Assembly: GCA_030065755.1 (NCBI GenBank)
Contig: JASJDA010000003.1
Span: 27,541-91,540, forward strand
From: Prochloraceae cyanobacterium
GTDB lineage: Bacteria; Cyanobacteriota; Cyanobacteriia; Cyanobacteriales; JASJDA01
Direction: 5' to 3'
DNA: 64,000 nucleotides
In this document: positions 51,255 to 60,301 of the stretch, piece after piece
Layout of the letters: the number at the start of each line of letters is the position of its first letter
Position numbering within the stretch: the first letter of the stretch is position 1
Notes under the pieces: model-generated
What the model saw: the letters and a program-made list of their open reading frames with translations, nothing else
Told to the model about the DNA's origin: nothing
The model's database searches: none
Translations under genes and position numbers: made by a program

Positions 51255-52469
51255 ATGATGCTGCCAATTATTCCAAACTGGTGGAAAAGCTTAGCATATA
51301 GCAAAAAAGTATCAATCTGGGTAGTAAAAGGATTATTATTCTCCTTGCTTCTATCTATTTCAGCTTGTTCAAAAGTCAATAAACCACAAGAGGGAACAGC
51401 CCGAGAGCCTATTTCGGCTTCAACCAACGAGAATCGCTTAACCCTTAACAATGCTGTTTTAGAACAATCTAATCCAGAAGGAGGAATTTCCTGGAAAGTT
51501 AAGGCAGCTAATACTACTTATAGCCCCGATCGAGAAGCTGCTCTTCTAGAGGATATTGTAGCAAATATCCTCCAAGACGGGGAAATAATTTTGCGCGCCA
51601 GTGCTAAAATAGGTCAGATCGAAAAAAATGGCGAAGAAATTATTCTCAAAGAGGATATTATAGCTACCTATCCTCGAAATCAAGTAGTTATTCGAGCAAA
51701 TGAGGCGCGATGGTATCCAAAACAAAATTTATTAATCGTTCGCGATAATTTGAGAGGCAATCACCCTAAATTAGATATATGGGCAAATGAAGGACGTTTT
51801 TATCTAGGAAAACAACGCCTAGAATTGAGGGGAAAAATTGTTGCGGTAGCAAAAGAGGAACCAATACGAATGAAAGCCGAATATTTGTATTGGGATATAT
51901 CCGCACAAAAAGCGATCGGCGAACCTCCTCTAACAGAGGATAGCAAAAATTATCGTCCGCCTCAGATGTGGCGTTATAAAGGCGATGAAATTAGCGAGGT
52001 AGTTTATGCCGATCGCTTTGAAGTGGATCTCAATACAGATACTGTCACCCTCAAAGATAACGTCCGCGTCAAATCTGCAGATCCCCCCGTACAAATTGCG
52101 ACAAATTCATTAATCTGGAAATACAAACAGGATCTAATTACCTCAGATAAGCCTGTAAAAATAGTACATTCCCAAGCTAAAATTACCGTTACTGGCAATC
52201 AAGGAACAATGGATTTAGAAAAGGAAATAGCTCATTTAAAAGGTGGAGTGAGGGGAATTAACACGTCCGATCGAGCTACTTTATATTCTAATGAATTGAT
52301 CTGGAGCATACCAAATCGAACGATCGAAGCCATAGGAAATGTAGTTTACGAACAAACTGACCCAGCATTTAACGTAACAGGAGTTAAAGCAGTGGGTCAA
52401 TTAGCTAAAAATAAAGTAATTGTCACTGGAGATCGAGGAAAGAGAGTGGTAACGAAAATCTTTCCTTAA
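51255..52469 (+). CDS. lptC: LptC-like LPS-export lipoprotein
   Basis: About 404 residues from the Met at 51255 (MMLPIIPNWWK), which removes the overlap with the LabA-like gene; the frame also allows ATG 51213. A hydrophobic segment and lipobox (LLFSLLLSISAC) suggest a lipoprotein. The mature part is a repeated beta-jellyroll as in LptC/OstA proteins: NTTYSPDREAALLEDIVANI, EIILRASAKIGQI, VVIRANEARWYPKQNLLIV and later DLEKEIAHLKGGVRGI. Longer than E. coli LptC, as is typical for cyanobacteria. Role: shuttling lipopolysaccharide from the inner-membrane LptBFG complex across the periplasm. A short copy of part of this gene lies at 53908-53960. Confidence 0.8.
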   Translation: MMLPIIPNWWKSLAYSKKVSIWVVKGLLFSLLLSISACSKVNKPQEGTAREPISASTNENRLTLNNAVLEQSNPEGGISWKVKAANTTYSPDREAALLEDIVANILQDGEIILRASAKIGQIEKNGEEIILKEDIIATYPRNQVVIRANEARWYPKQNLLIVRDNLRGNHPKLDIWANEGRFYLGKQRLELRGKIVAVAKEEPIRMKAEYLYWDISAQKAIGEPPLTEDSKNYRPPQMWRYKGDEISEVVYADRFEVDLNTDTVTLKDNVRVKSADPPVQIATNSLIWKYKQDLITSDKPVKIVHSQAKITVTGNQGTMDLEKEIAHLKGGVRGINTSDRATLYSNELIWSIPNRTIEAIGNVVYEQTDPAFNVTGVKAVGQLAKNKVIVTGDRGKRVVTKIFP

Positions 52470-53797
52470 CAGTTAGAATTAACTAGTTTCACTTTTAATC
52501 CCGATCGCGGATGCAGACTTGGAATGCGATCGGGAGTTAGGTTTTGATTGGGAAGTATTTCCCAAGCACAATTACGCAATACTAGAGAAGCAAAAATCTT
52601 CATTTCTATTTGAGCAAAAGCGTATCCCAAACAAAAACGCGGACCGCCACCAAAACCTACCAAACTATATTCTGTTTTTTTATGTTCTGCCCTTTCGTCA
52701 CTGAAGCGATCGGGATCGAATTGTTTGGGATTAGTGAAAACGTTACTATCTTGATGGGAAGAATTAATTCGGTAACTAACGATCCAACCTTCGGGAACGT
52801 AATATCCTTTAAAAACAAAAGGTTTGATTACACCGCGAAAACCACCGCCAATTGGTGGATACAAGCGTTCTACTTCTTTGAGAACTCGATCCAAATAAGT
52901 CATTTGTTTTAGTTTTTCTAAACTCAAATCCCCTTCGAGCGCCAATTCTTGCTGTTCTGCTTTTGCCTTAGCCAATACCTCTGGATGCTGTGCCAAAGCC
53001 ATACATAAAAAAGTCAACATAGATGTAGTGGTTTCGTGACCTGCGAATAGCAATAGCAACGCTTGTAATTTTATTTCTTCTCTGCTGAGGCGATCGCCAT
53101 CTTCATCTGTGGTTTGTAACATTAATCCTAATGCGTCTTTTCCTGGATTAGACAGTCTTTTTTCTATTTGTTCGTCAATATATTTTAAGAGGCGATCGCG
53201 TGCGGCTAATGCTTTGCCGTATTTAGTCCAACTTGCACGTATGGGAAAAATAGCAAACAAACCGTTTGTTAACTCAGTAAACCATTGTGATAAAAGCTTA
53301 GTTTTATCTTCTGGAGGACTACCCAAAAGCAAGACGCTGGCTATTTCAAAAGTCATTTGCTTTATTTCGGGAAACCAAGTCAATTTTTTTTTAACGACCC
53401 ATTTTTGCAAATATTTAGAAATTATTTCTTCCATCGTTGTGACATAGTTAGCTAATGCTTGTCCGTGAAAAGCAGGCATTAGTAACTTACGATTGCGTTT
53501 GTGTTCTTCTCCGTCTTGGAGAAACAAAGATCTTCCCAAGATTTCTTTGAAATTATCTGGCCAACCTTTACCCCAAGAAAAATAGTCCATATGGCTGGAC
53601 AATATAAATTTATTTGCTTCTGCACCACTCATAAAGACTGTTTTTCGACCTAAAATATTAGTTTTAGAGATCGAACCATATTGCTTTTCTCGTTTATCTA
53701 CATATTCGGAATCGAACAAAAATTGGATTGTTTCCCCTACGATCGGCAAACCGAAACTGCCTGGAGGCAAGGATTGGGATGTATCTTTCATGTCCAA
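52466..53797 (-). CDS. Cytochrome P450, CYP120-like
   Basis: 443 residues. I-helix LLLFAGHETTTSML, K-helix EVERLYPP (ExxR) and heme loop FGGGPRFCLGYAFAQIEM with the proximal Cys are complete. The start PPGSFGLPIVGETIQFL resembles cyanobacterial CYP120 and plant CYP85-clan proteins. CYP120A1 of Synechocystis hydroxylates retinoids; the substrate here is inferred only by family. Soluble, no membrane anchor. Convergent with lptC, overlapping by 4 nt. Ferredoxin or flavodoxin would supply electrons. Confidence 0.88.
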   Translation of the reverse strand: MDMKDTSQSLPPGSFGLPIVGETIQFLFDSEYVDKREKQYGSISKTNILGRKTVFMSGAEANKFILSSHMDYFSWGKGWPDNFKEILGRSLFLQDGEEHKRNRKLLMPAFHGQALANYVTTMEEIISKYLQKWVVKKKLTWFPEIKQMTFEIASVLLLGSPPEDKTKLLSQWFTELTNGLFAIFPIRASWTKYGKALAARDRLLKYIDEQIEKRLSNPGKDALGLMLQTTDEDGDRLSREEIKLQALLLLFAGHETTTSMLTFLCMALAQHPEVLAKAKAEQQELALEGDLSLEKLKQMTYLDRVLKEVERLYPPIGGGFRGVIKPFVFKGYYVPEGWIVSYRINSSHQDSNVFTNPKQFDPDRFSDERAEHKKTEYSLVGFGGGPRFCLGYAFAQIEMKIFASLVLRNCAWEILPNQNLTPDRIPSLHPRSGLKVKLVNSNC

Positions 53798-53907
53798 ATA
53801 AGCTAAATATTACTTTAGTTTACCTTTTCTTATCTTTCTAAAAAAGTAGCTTAGGTACTCTTAGAGGAATAGATTCAATACAATATTTTTTTGGCGATCG
53901 AAGAAAA

Positions 53908-53960
53908 ATGGATTTAGAAAGGGAAATAGCTCATTTAAAAGAGCGATCGGAAATGTAGTT
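53908..53960 (+). pseudogene. Duplicated internal fragment of lptC
   Basis: 53908-53941 repeats lptC 52209-52242 with 33 of 34 bases identical. After a jump, 53948-53956 (GGAAATGTA...) repeats the segment near 52336. The ~90 bp between them in lptC are missing. The fragment lies beyond the P450 gene and has no start or continuing frame. Confidence 0.75.
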
Positions 53961-54023
53961 CGTCGATCGATAACTTATTTTCAATTGAGAATTCTAGGAT
54001 AAGCATCACAATAGAGAGAAATC

Positions 54024-54725
54024 ATGGACAGCAAACAAAGTAAAACAGCATTAGTTACTGGTGGTAATCGAGGAATTGGATTTGCGATCGCCAATGGTTT
54101 ATTACAAAAAGGCTACGAGGTAATTATTACTTCTCGTTCCCTCGACAAAGCTACTGAAGCGGCCAAGAAACTGCAAGGAATTGTAATTCCTGTCAAATTA
54201 GACGTGAGTGACGATCGCTCTATAGATCGAGCCAAAGAAACATTAAATCAAAAAATCGATCGCTTAGATGTTTTGATTAACAATGCAGGTATTTATCCCG
54301 ACGAAGGCGTAAATATTCTCACCATCGATCGCCAACTTTTAGAATTAACGCTCAATACCAATACTTTTGGTGCAATTCGGATGGTACAGGTATTTTTACC
54401 ACTTCTAGAAAAATCTCAAGATGCAAGAGTAATTAATGTTTCTAGTGGTTATGGGGAAATCGACGGACTGTCTGCGAATGTTCCCAGTTACTGTTTGTCC
54501 AAACTAGCATTGAACGGCGCAACAATTATGCTTGCTGATGCTTTGCACTCAAAAGGTATTGTCGTAAATGCCATGTGTCCTGGTTGGGTGAGAACCGATA
54601 TGGGAGGTAAATCGGCAACGCGATCGCCAGAAGAAGGTGCAGATACGGCAATTTGGTTGGCTACAGAAGCTTCCCGCAATGAGACAGGTAAATTTTGGCG
54701 CGACAGACGAGTCATTTCTTATTAA
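54024..54725 (+). CDS. Short-chain dehydrogenase/reductase
   Basis: 233 residues. The nucleotide-binding motif TGGNRGIGFAIAN (TGxxxGIG), VLINNAGIYPDEG (NNAG), catalytic Ser in INVSSGYGEIDG, and SYCLSKLALNG (YxxxK) are complete; MCPGWVRTDMGG follows. Length and layout are those of classical NADP-dependent carbonyl reductases. Substrate unknown. Followed 29 nt later by a truncated aldo-keto reductase on the same strand. Confidence 0.92.
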   Translation: MDSKQSKTALVTGGNRGIGFAIANGLLQKGYEVIITSRSLDKATEAAKKLQGIVIPVKLDVSDDRSIDRAKETLNQKIDRLDVLINNAGIYPDEGVNILTIDRQLLELTLNTNTFGAIRMVQVFLPLLEKSQDARVINVSSGYGEIDGLSANVPSYCLSKLALNGATIMLADALHSKGIVVNAMCPGWVRTDMGGKSATRSPEEGADTAIWLATEASRNETGKFWRDRRVISY

Positions 54726-54754
54726 TTGGAAAAAAAATAATTTGGAGATCGATC

Positions 54755-55153
54755 GTGAATAGAAATTCTGTATCAGTTAACACAAAATTTGCTATCGGTG
54801 ATGATTTGCTAGTTAATCGTATTGGTTACGGTGCAATGAGACTCACTGGACAACCTGGTAATTTTGGGCCTTATCGAGACTGGGAAGCAGGAGAAAAGCT
54901 TTTACGTCGTGCCTTTGAATTGGGTGTAAATTTCATCGATACTGCCGAAGCTTATGGCCCAGGTTTCAATGAAGAAATTATCGCCTATGCTTTGCATCCA
55001 TACTCAGAAGATTTAGTTATTGCTACTAAAGGCGGAATTAATAAACCCGCACCCGATAATATTCAAGCCGATGGGAGACCAGAAAGTCTCAGACGCAGCG
55101 TTGAAGCTAGTTTAAAACGGCTTAAATTAGAACAAATCGATACAATAAATTAA
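54755..55153 (+). pseudogene. Aldo-keto reductase truncated after ~132 residues
   Basis: The best start is GTG at 54755 with TTGGAG 8 nt upstream; the frame also extends to 54695. NRIGYGAMRLTGQPGNFGPY, FELGVNFIDTAEAYGPG (catalytic Asp and Tyr) and LVIATKGGI (Lys) match an aldo-keto reductase of 280-300 residues, but the protein stops after KLEQIDTIN-type sequence (LKLEQIDTIN), losing the C-terminal half with the catalytic His region. The break coincides with the start of a duplicated chlH tail (55150-55217). A functional enzyme is unlikely. Confidence 0.8.
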
Positions 55154-55217
55154 AAATTAATCAATCCCTTCAATTTAATCTTCAACTTTTCGATATAAAT
55201 CTCGCAAACGATCGAGA
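55150..55217 (-). pseudogene. Duplicated 3' tail of chlH
   Basis: 68 nt matching the true chlH end at 55929-55996 with 7 differences. The match covers the stop codon, 7 nt beyond it and the last ~20 codons ([13 protein letters not shown] here, [13 protein letters not shown] in chlH), with an in-frame stop in the copy. It adjoins the broken aldo-keto reductase on one side and the RAYT transposase gene on the other. Confidence 0.8.
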
Positions 55218-55271
55218 GAGTTTAGATTAGCTAGCAAGTCCTTCGATCGCCACTTCTGGATCTATAGTTAT

Positions 55272-55850
55272 TTACATCCACAAAGAAGCGGAATTATTTC
55301 GATCTTTTTCCCATTTGGCAGGATTATTAATTATATATTGTCTAATTCTGTCTAAAGAACCATCCTTACGGATAACGCGATCGTAAAATCTCGATTGCCA
55401 GGCAAAATTTTGGCGATTATTTGTTCGACACCAACGGGTTACAGATGATTTGTATGACCTGATAATTACACCCAAAGAATTTGATTTTGGGGACATTTGC
55501 GACATTGCCCTAGATAGATCGTATTTATCATTTGACCGTGTAGAGACGTTGCATGCAACGTCTCTACAATATCGATCGGGTTTGTCAATAACAATAATGC
55601 CATGAACGTGATTCGGCATAATTACGTATTCATCTATATATGTATATTTAGAATGATTAGGAATTTCTAACCAAAATTGTCGGGCAATTTTTCCAATAGC
55701 AGAGAGTTGCATTTGTCCGTTGATAATATTTCCAAAATATGGAAGGCGATCGCCCGTACAAATTGTCACAAAATACCAACCATTAGCCCCATAATCCCTG
55801 TTAGGCAATCGGATAGATTCAATACGATATTTTTTTTTATACAATGTCAT
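55272..55850 (-). CDS. REP-associated tyrosine transposase (RAYT, Y1 HUH family)
   Basis: 192 residues. YDRVIRKDGSLDRIRQYIIN carries the catalytic Tyr region; VIMPNHVHGIIVI is the HUH (His-x-His) metal motif; YFVTICTGDRLPYFG is the usual N-terminal strand. The family processes single-stranded REP hairpins. One REP palindrome (55540-55567) lies inside the coding region, in frame, adding about YCRDVACNVSTR; another (55870-55897) lies 20 nt before the start. Starts at the ATG at 55850 with a clean Y1 fold. Intact reading frame, so activity is plausible unless the insertion disturbs it. Confidence 0.88.
   Translation of the reverse strand: MTLYKKKYRIESIRLPNRDYGANGWYFVTICTGDRLPYFGNIINGQMQLSAIGKIARQFWLEIPNHSKYTYIDEYVIMPNHVHGIIVIDKPDRYCRDVACNVSTRSNDKYDLSRAMSQMSPKSNSLGVIIRSYKSSVTRWCRTNNRQNFAWQSRFYDRVIRKDGSLDRIRQYIINNPAKWEKDRNNSASLWM
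55540..55567. repeat. Perfect 28-nt REP palindrome, copy 2 (centre GCATGC), inside the RAYT gene
   Basis: Half-site GTAGAGACGTTGCATG with its exact complement. It is read in frame within the transposase gene. Confidence 0.95.
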
Positions 55851-55869
55851 GGCAATATCCTAAAACCAT

Positions 55870-55897
55870 GTAGAGACGTTCCATGGAACGTCTCTAC
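55870..55897. repeat. Perfect 28-nt REP palindrome, copy 3 (centre CCATGG), upstream of RAYT
   Basis: Half-site GTAGAGACGTTCCATG with its exact complement. It lies between the RAYT start and the chlH stop. Confidence 0.95.
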
Positions 55898-55935
55898 AAT
55901 ATTTTGTTATAGGATTAAATTACCCAAATTAAAAA

Positions 55936-58900
55936 TTAATCGATCCCTTCAATTCGATCTTCAACTTCTTGATACAAATCGCGCAAACGATCGAGATTTT
56001 CTTCACTAGTTTCCCAATAACCGCGACCATTTACTTCCAATAAAGTACCGACTAATTTGCGGAAAGAATTGGGATTTAAATTCATTAACCGCCGACACAT
56101 TTCTTCATCTTTAATGAAGGTATCGTTTGCGTCTTCATATACCCAATTATCTACCGCGCCAGCAGTTGCAGACCAACCCATTGTATTCACCAGACGCTTG
56201 GAAAGTTCCCTGACGCCTTCGTAACCGTGGTTTAACATCCCTTCGTACCATTTGGGATTTAATAGCTTAGTACGGGCATCTAAACGCACGGTTTCTGATA
56301 AGGTACGTACTTGGGCGTTAGCAGTGGTGGTATCGGCGATATAAGCAGTGGGTTTTTTCCCGTCTTTACGCAGAGTAGCCACTACTTTAGTCGGATCTGA
56401 GTCAAAATAGTGAGAAACATCGGTCAAACTAATCTCAGAAGAATCTAGATTTTGGAAAGTAACTTCAGCAGTTTTTAAGGCTGCTTCAAACACTTTTCGA
56501 TCGTCTTTCATAACTCCAGGATTGTCAGAATCAAAGGCAAAAGATTTGCGTTTGAGATACATTTCCTGTAATTCTGCTTCTTCTTCCCAACTGCTATTTT
56601 CTACTGCTAAATTGACGTTGGAAGAATAAGAACCAGAAGCATTAGAGAAGACTCGAGTAGCTGCTTGACGGAGATTAATTCCCATCTCCTCTGCTTGTTC
56701 TAAAGCGTGTTTGCGGACGTAATTCATCTCAATTGGTTCGTCTGCTTCTGCTGCCATTTTCACAGCTTGGTCGAGTAAATTCATTTGGTTAATGAATAAA
56801 TCGCGGAAGACACCAGAACAATTAACTACCACGTCAACGCGGGGACGACCTAATTCTTCGAGGGGAATCAATTCTAATTTATTCACCCTTCCTAACGCAT
56901 CGGGTACGGGTTTAACTCCCACCATCCACATAATTTGTGCGAGGGATTCTCCGTAGGTTTTAATGTTATCGGTTCCCCAGAGTACGCAAGCAATAGTTTC
57001 GGGATATTTGCCGCCATTTTCTGCCATTTGCCGCGATAACAAGCGATCGACTACTACTTTAGCCGACTGAACTGCTGCCATCGTCGGTATAGACTGAGGA
57101 TCGAGGGCGTGTATGTTCTTTCCTGTAGGTAATACGTCGGGGTTGCGGATGGGATCTCCTCCTGGTCCTGGAAGTACGTATTCCCCTTCTAATGCTTTGA
57201 GTAACCCACCTAGTTCGTTATCCGCACATACTTGTTCTAAACAGAATTCTAGATATTCAAACAAGGGTTTTAGTGCGTCGGTGTCTACTTTTGCGTAACC
57301 GAGTTCGTGTAATTTTTGCACCCAAGGCGCTTTTTTACCGAGGTTGAAGATGTTTAGTCTTGCGATCGCCGATACCCTTCCGTCCGCATCTACTTGCGCT
57401 TGGACTAGCGCGCCAACAGCTTCGCGAGTTGCTTCGGTTATTTGTTGCAACAGTTCTACATCTTCTAGAACACCTTTATCGCTGTTAGTGTAGATTTCGT
57501 CGATATCGCGATCGAGACTATTAGCAATAATGCGAGGTAAAGAGATTATTTCTTCTTCTTCGCGATCGAGAGAAGCGATATTTACTAGGGTTGCGACTGC
57601 TTCTTCTGCTGTGGGTGGTTTCCCAATAACGTGGAGTCCGCAGGGTAATAAGCGAGATTCGATTTCTATCAACTTCTTATAAACCGAACCGACGATCGCG
57701 TCTCTTTCTTCTGCAGTCAAATCTTTGGCGTCTGTTTCTGGTAAGTCGATATCCTTATCTAAATTCACCAAGCGACATTTATCGACGATCGTATTCACAA
57801 TAGGAATACCCCGTCCTGTATCTTTTAGTGTTTGATAGGAACCAATTAACTCGCTTAACTCTTTCAACCCTTTATATAAACCTGCATTTTCCGCAGGAGG
57901 AGTCAGGTAAGAAATAGTTTCCGCATAACTGCGACGTTTGGCGATCGTTGCTTCGGAGGGATTATTTGCAGCGTAATAGTACAAATTGGGAATACTTCCG
58001 ATCAGGTTATCTGGGTAGCAGTCCCCAGACATTCCCATCTGTTTACCTGGCATAAATTCTAAGCTTCCGTGAGTTCCAAAGTGCAAAACTGCGTCAGCTT
58101 TCCAGACCTGATTCAAATAGGTGTAATATGCTGCAAAACCGTGGTGAGGACTTGCCGATCGAGAGAATAACAACCGCATGGGATCCCCTTCATAACCGAA
58201 GGTGGGTTGCACCCCTATAAATACATTACCGAAGTGTTTGCCATAGATTAGCAAATTTTGTCCGTCGCTGTTAAGATGTCCTGGAGGTGGACCCCAATTC
58301 TCTTCTAAACGTACCGAATAAGGGGTCAGTCTTTCGTATTGTTCCACTGACATCCGATGAGCTATATTGAGTTCTGGACTTTGATACTGGGCTTGTAAGT
58401 CGTGAATGACATCCTGCATTAATTGTTCTGCAGACTCTGGCAAATCTTGAATGTCGTAGCCGTTATTTTTCAAAGCCTTCATCACTTCGTAAATAGACCC
58501 GAACACGTCTAAATAAGCAGCAGTACCGATGTTTCCTTTATCTGGGGGAAAACTAAAAACAGTGATGGCAACTTTCTTGTTTAATTTGGGCTTTTTACGT
58601 AAATTAGCCCATTTCATTGCTCTTTGGGCGACAGCTTCGATGCGATCTTGTAGGGCGATCGCCTTTCCTGTTACCCCATCTCTTCCAGACATGATAATCG
58701 GTTCGATCGCGCCGTCTAGTTCTGGTATGGCGATTTGTAAAGCTACTTGAATCGGATGCAAGCCCAGATCGCTTTTTTCCCACTCTTCAGTAGTTTGGAA
58801 AACTAGAGGCAACGCTACCATATAAGGGCGATTTAATCTCTTAAGAGATTCTATTGCTTTGGGGTGATCTTGTCTAGCTGGGCCCCCCACTAAAGCAAAT

Positions 58901-59928
58901 CCTGTCAAGGATACAACTGTATCCACTATGGCCATGGGTGCCATTCCTTTTACTGCGCTATCCCAGAAATATGTATCTACAGGTTTAGAAAAGTCCAAAC
59001 CTCCAGCAAATACAGCAATTACTCTAGCACCCATTGCTTCGAGTTCCTGTACCATTGCTACATAATGGGCATCATCTCCAGTAACTAGGTGAGTCCGTTG
59101 CAATACCAATCCTATACAGGGAGCAAGAGGATCTTTAAGTTCTTCTGCAATATCAGAGCGGCTACTATACCATTTAAAATATTCTTTGACATCCTCAAAC
59201 ATTTTTGGCGCTAGTGGATGCCAAATTCCCATATCGGGATAAACTACTGGTTCTTGATATTGAACTTTTTTATCTTTCTTTAAGTCCTTAAATACGTATT
59301 TATCAGCTAACATCAGCATGAAGTTTTCTAGGTTTTGAGGAGAACCTCCCAACCAATATTGGAAACTTAGCATGAAGTTGCGAGCATCCTGCGCCTTGTC
59401 CATTGGCATATATTTTAAGACTTTAGGCAAGGTGCGCAGTAGTTTCAGCATCCCGTCTTGGAAGGAAGCGCCAGAGTTTTCCTTGCGTTTGCGCATGAAT
59501 TTTGCTATTGCGCTTTTTGACTGACCTAGTTGCGCCATGGAGAAGCTACCCAACTTATTGAGGCGCATTACTTGAGGCATGGAGGGAAAGACTACAATAG
59601 CATCGAGTTTATCTCGGTGAGGTTTAACTACAGAAACTACTTTTTCTGCTAGATCTTCAATGAAAATCAGAGAAGCGATAAAAATATTTGCCTCAGCAAC
59701 ATCTTGCTTGAAGTCTTCGTAATTTTCTGGCGATCGCAATTCTTCGAGTAAATAACCGTTAATTTCTATGGCTATATCGGGATTATTTTCGTTTATAGTT
59801 CTTACGGCTGCCGATAGAGAACTTTGATACTGAGGCTCTAACACGACATAGACCACCTTAAGCAAAGAACGATCTTTCACATTTTCTGGGGAAATGTGCC
59901 GAATGGTGGACTTGACGTGAGTGAACAT
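55936..59928 (-). CDS. chlH: Magnesium chelatase subunit H
   Basis: 1330 residues, the normal length. Recognisable blocks are [20 protein letters not shown] near the N-terminus, [80 protein letters not shown] and [20 protein letters not shown]. ChlH binds protoporphyrin IX and, with the ATPase subunits ChlI and ChlD, inserts Mg2+, the first committed step of chlorophyll synthesis. ChlI and ChlD are not here, as usual for cyanobacteria. Start ATG at 59928 with GGAG 9-12 nt upstream. A partial copy of its 3' end lies at 55150. Confidence 0.97.
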   Translation of the reverse strand: MFTHVKSTIRHISPENVKDRSLLKVVYVVLEPQYQSSLSAAVRTINENNPDIAIEINGYLLEELRSPENYEDFKQDVAEANIFIASLIFIEDLAEKVVSVVKPHRDKLDAIVVFPSMPQVMRLNKLGSFSMAQLGQSKSAIAKFMRKRKENSGASFQDGMLKLLRTLPKVLKYMPMDKAQDARNFMLSFQYWLGGSPQNLENFMLMLADKYVFKDLKKDKKVQYQEPVVYPDMGIWHPLAPKMFEDVKEYFKWYSSRSDIAEELKDPLAPCIGLVLQRTHLVTGDDAHYVAMVQELEAMGARVIAVFAGGLDFSKPVDTYFWDSAVKGMAPMAIVDTVVSLTGFALVGGPARQDHPKAIESLKRLNRPYMVALPLVFQTTEEWEKSDLGLHPIQVALQIAIPELDGAIEPIIMSGRDGVTGKAIALQDRIEAVAQRAMKWANLRKKPKLNKKVAITVFSFPPDKGNIGTAAYLDVFGSIYEVMKALKNNGYDIQDLPESAEQLMQDVIHDLQAQYQSPELNIAHRMSVEQYERLTPYSVRLEENWGPPPGHLNSDGQNLLIYGKHFGNVFIGVQPTFGYEGDPMRLLFSRSASPHHGFAAYYTYLNQVWKADAVLHFGTHGSLEFMPGKQMGMSGDCYPDNLIGSIPNLYYYAANNPSEATIAKRRSYAETISYLTPPAENAGLYKGLKELSELIGSYQTLKDTGRGIPIVNTIVDKCRLVNLDKDIDLPETDAKDLTAEERDAIVGSVYKKLIEIESRLLPCGLHVIGKPPTAEEAVATLVNIASLDREEEEIISLPRIIANSLDRDIDEIYTNSDKGVLEDVELLQQITEATREAVGALVQAQVDADGRVSAIARLNIFNLGKKAPWVQKLHELGYAKVDTDALKPLFEYLEFCLEQVCADNELGGLLKALEGEYVLPGPGGDPIRNPDVLPTGKNIHALDPQSIPTMAAVQSAKVVVDRLLSRQMAENGGKYPETIACVLWGTDNIKTYGESLAQIMWMVGVKPVPDALGRVNKLELIPLEELGRPRVDVVVNCSGVFRDLFINQMNLLDQAVKMAAEADEPIEMNYVRKHALEQAEEMGINLRQAATRVFSNASGSYSSNVNLAVENSSWEEEAELQEMYLKRKSFAFDSDNPGVMKDDRKVFEAALKTAEVTFQNLDSSEISLTDVSHYFDSDPTKVVATLRKDGKKPTAYIADTTTANAQVRTLSETVRLDARTKLLNPKWYEGMLNHGYEGVRELSKRLVNTMGWSATAGAVDNWVYEDANDTFIKDEEMCRRLMNLNPNSFRKLVGTLLEVNGRGYWETSEENLDRLRDLYQEVEDRIEGID

Positions 59929-60301
59929 ATATGTATTCTCCTTTAATTTGCACGTAGCAGATACAGACCAGGTAAAGAGGTGCCAAACAATTTTTGTGCC
60001 TACTATGTGTTTGTATCAAAAAATGCTCCCAAAATAAGCATTAAAGCTTTGATTTGACACAATTCGATAACAAAAATGAAATATTTATTCATAAATATTG
60101 ACAAACTATATAGCAATCGCTCTCATAAAAATTAATTAAAAAATAATTAACTTGACAAATAAACACAAAAAATATAATTTTCAAAACACTCAGGTGTCTT
60201 AGAAAAACAAAAAGATTCATCGAAGGCAAGTCAAGTTATGATGGTTGACTTGAGTCCCATCCAGTTACCGATCGAATTGACTTAGTTACCAAATCGTAAA
60301 T
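59929..60301. other. AT-rich divergent intergenic region (chlH / outer membrane protein)
   Basis: No gene or clear repeat. It must contain the promoter of chlH (minus) and that of the barrel protein (plus); I could not place consensus sites with confidence. Confidence 0.6.
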
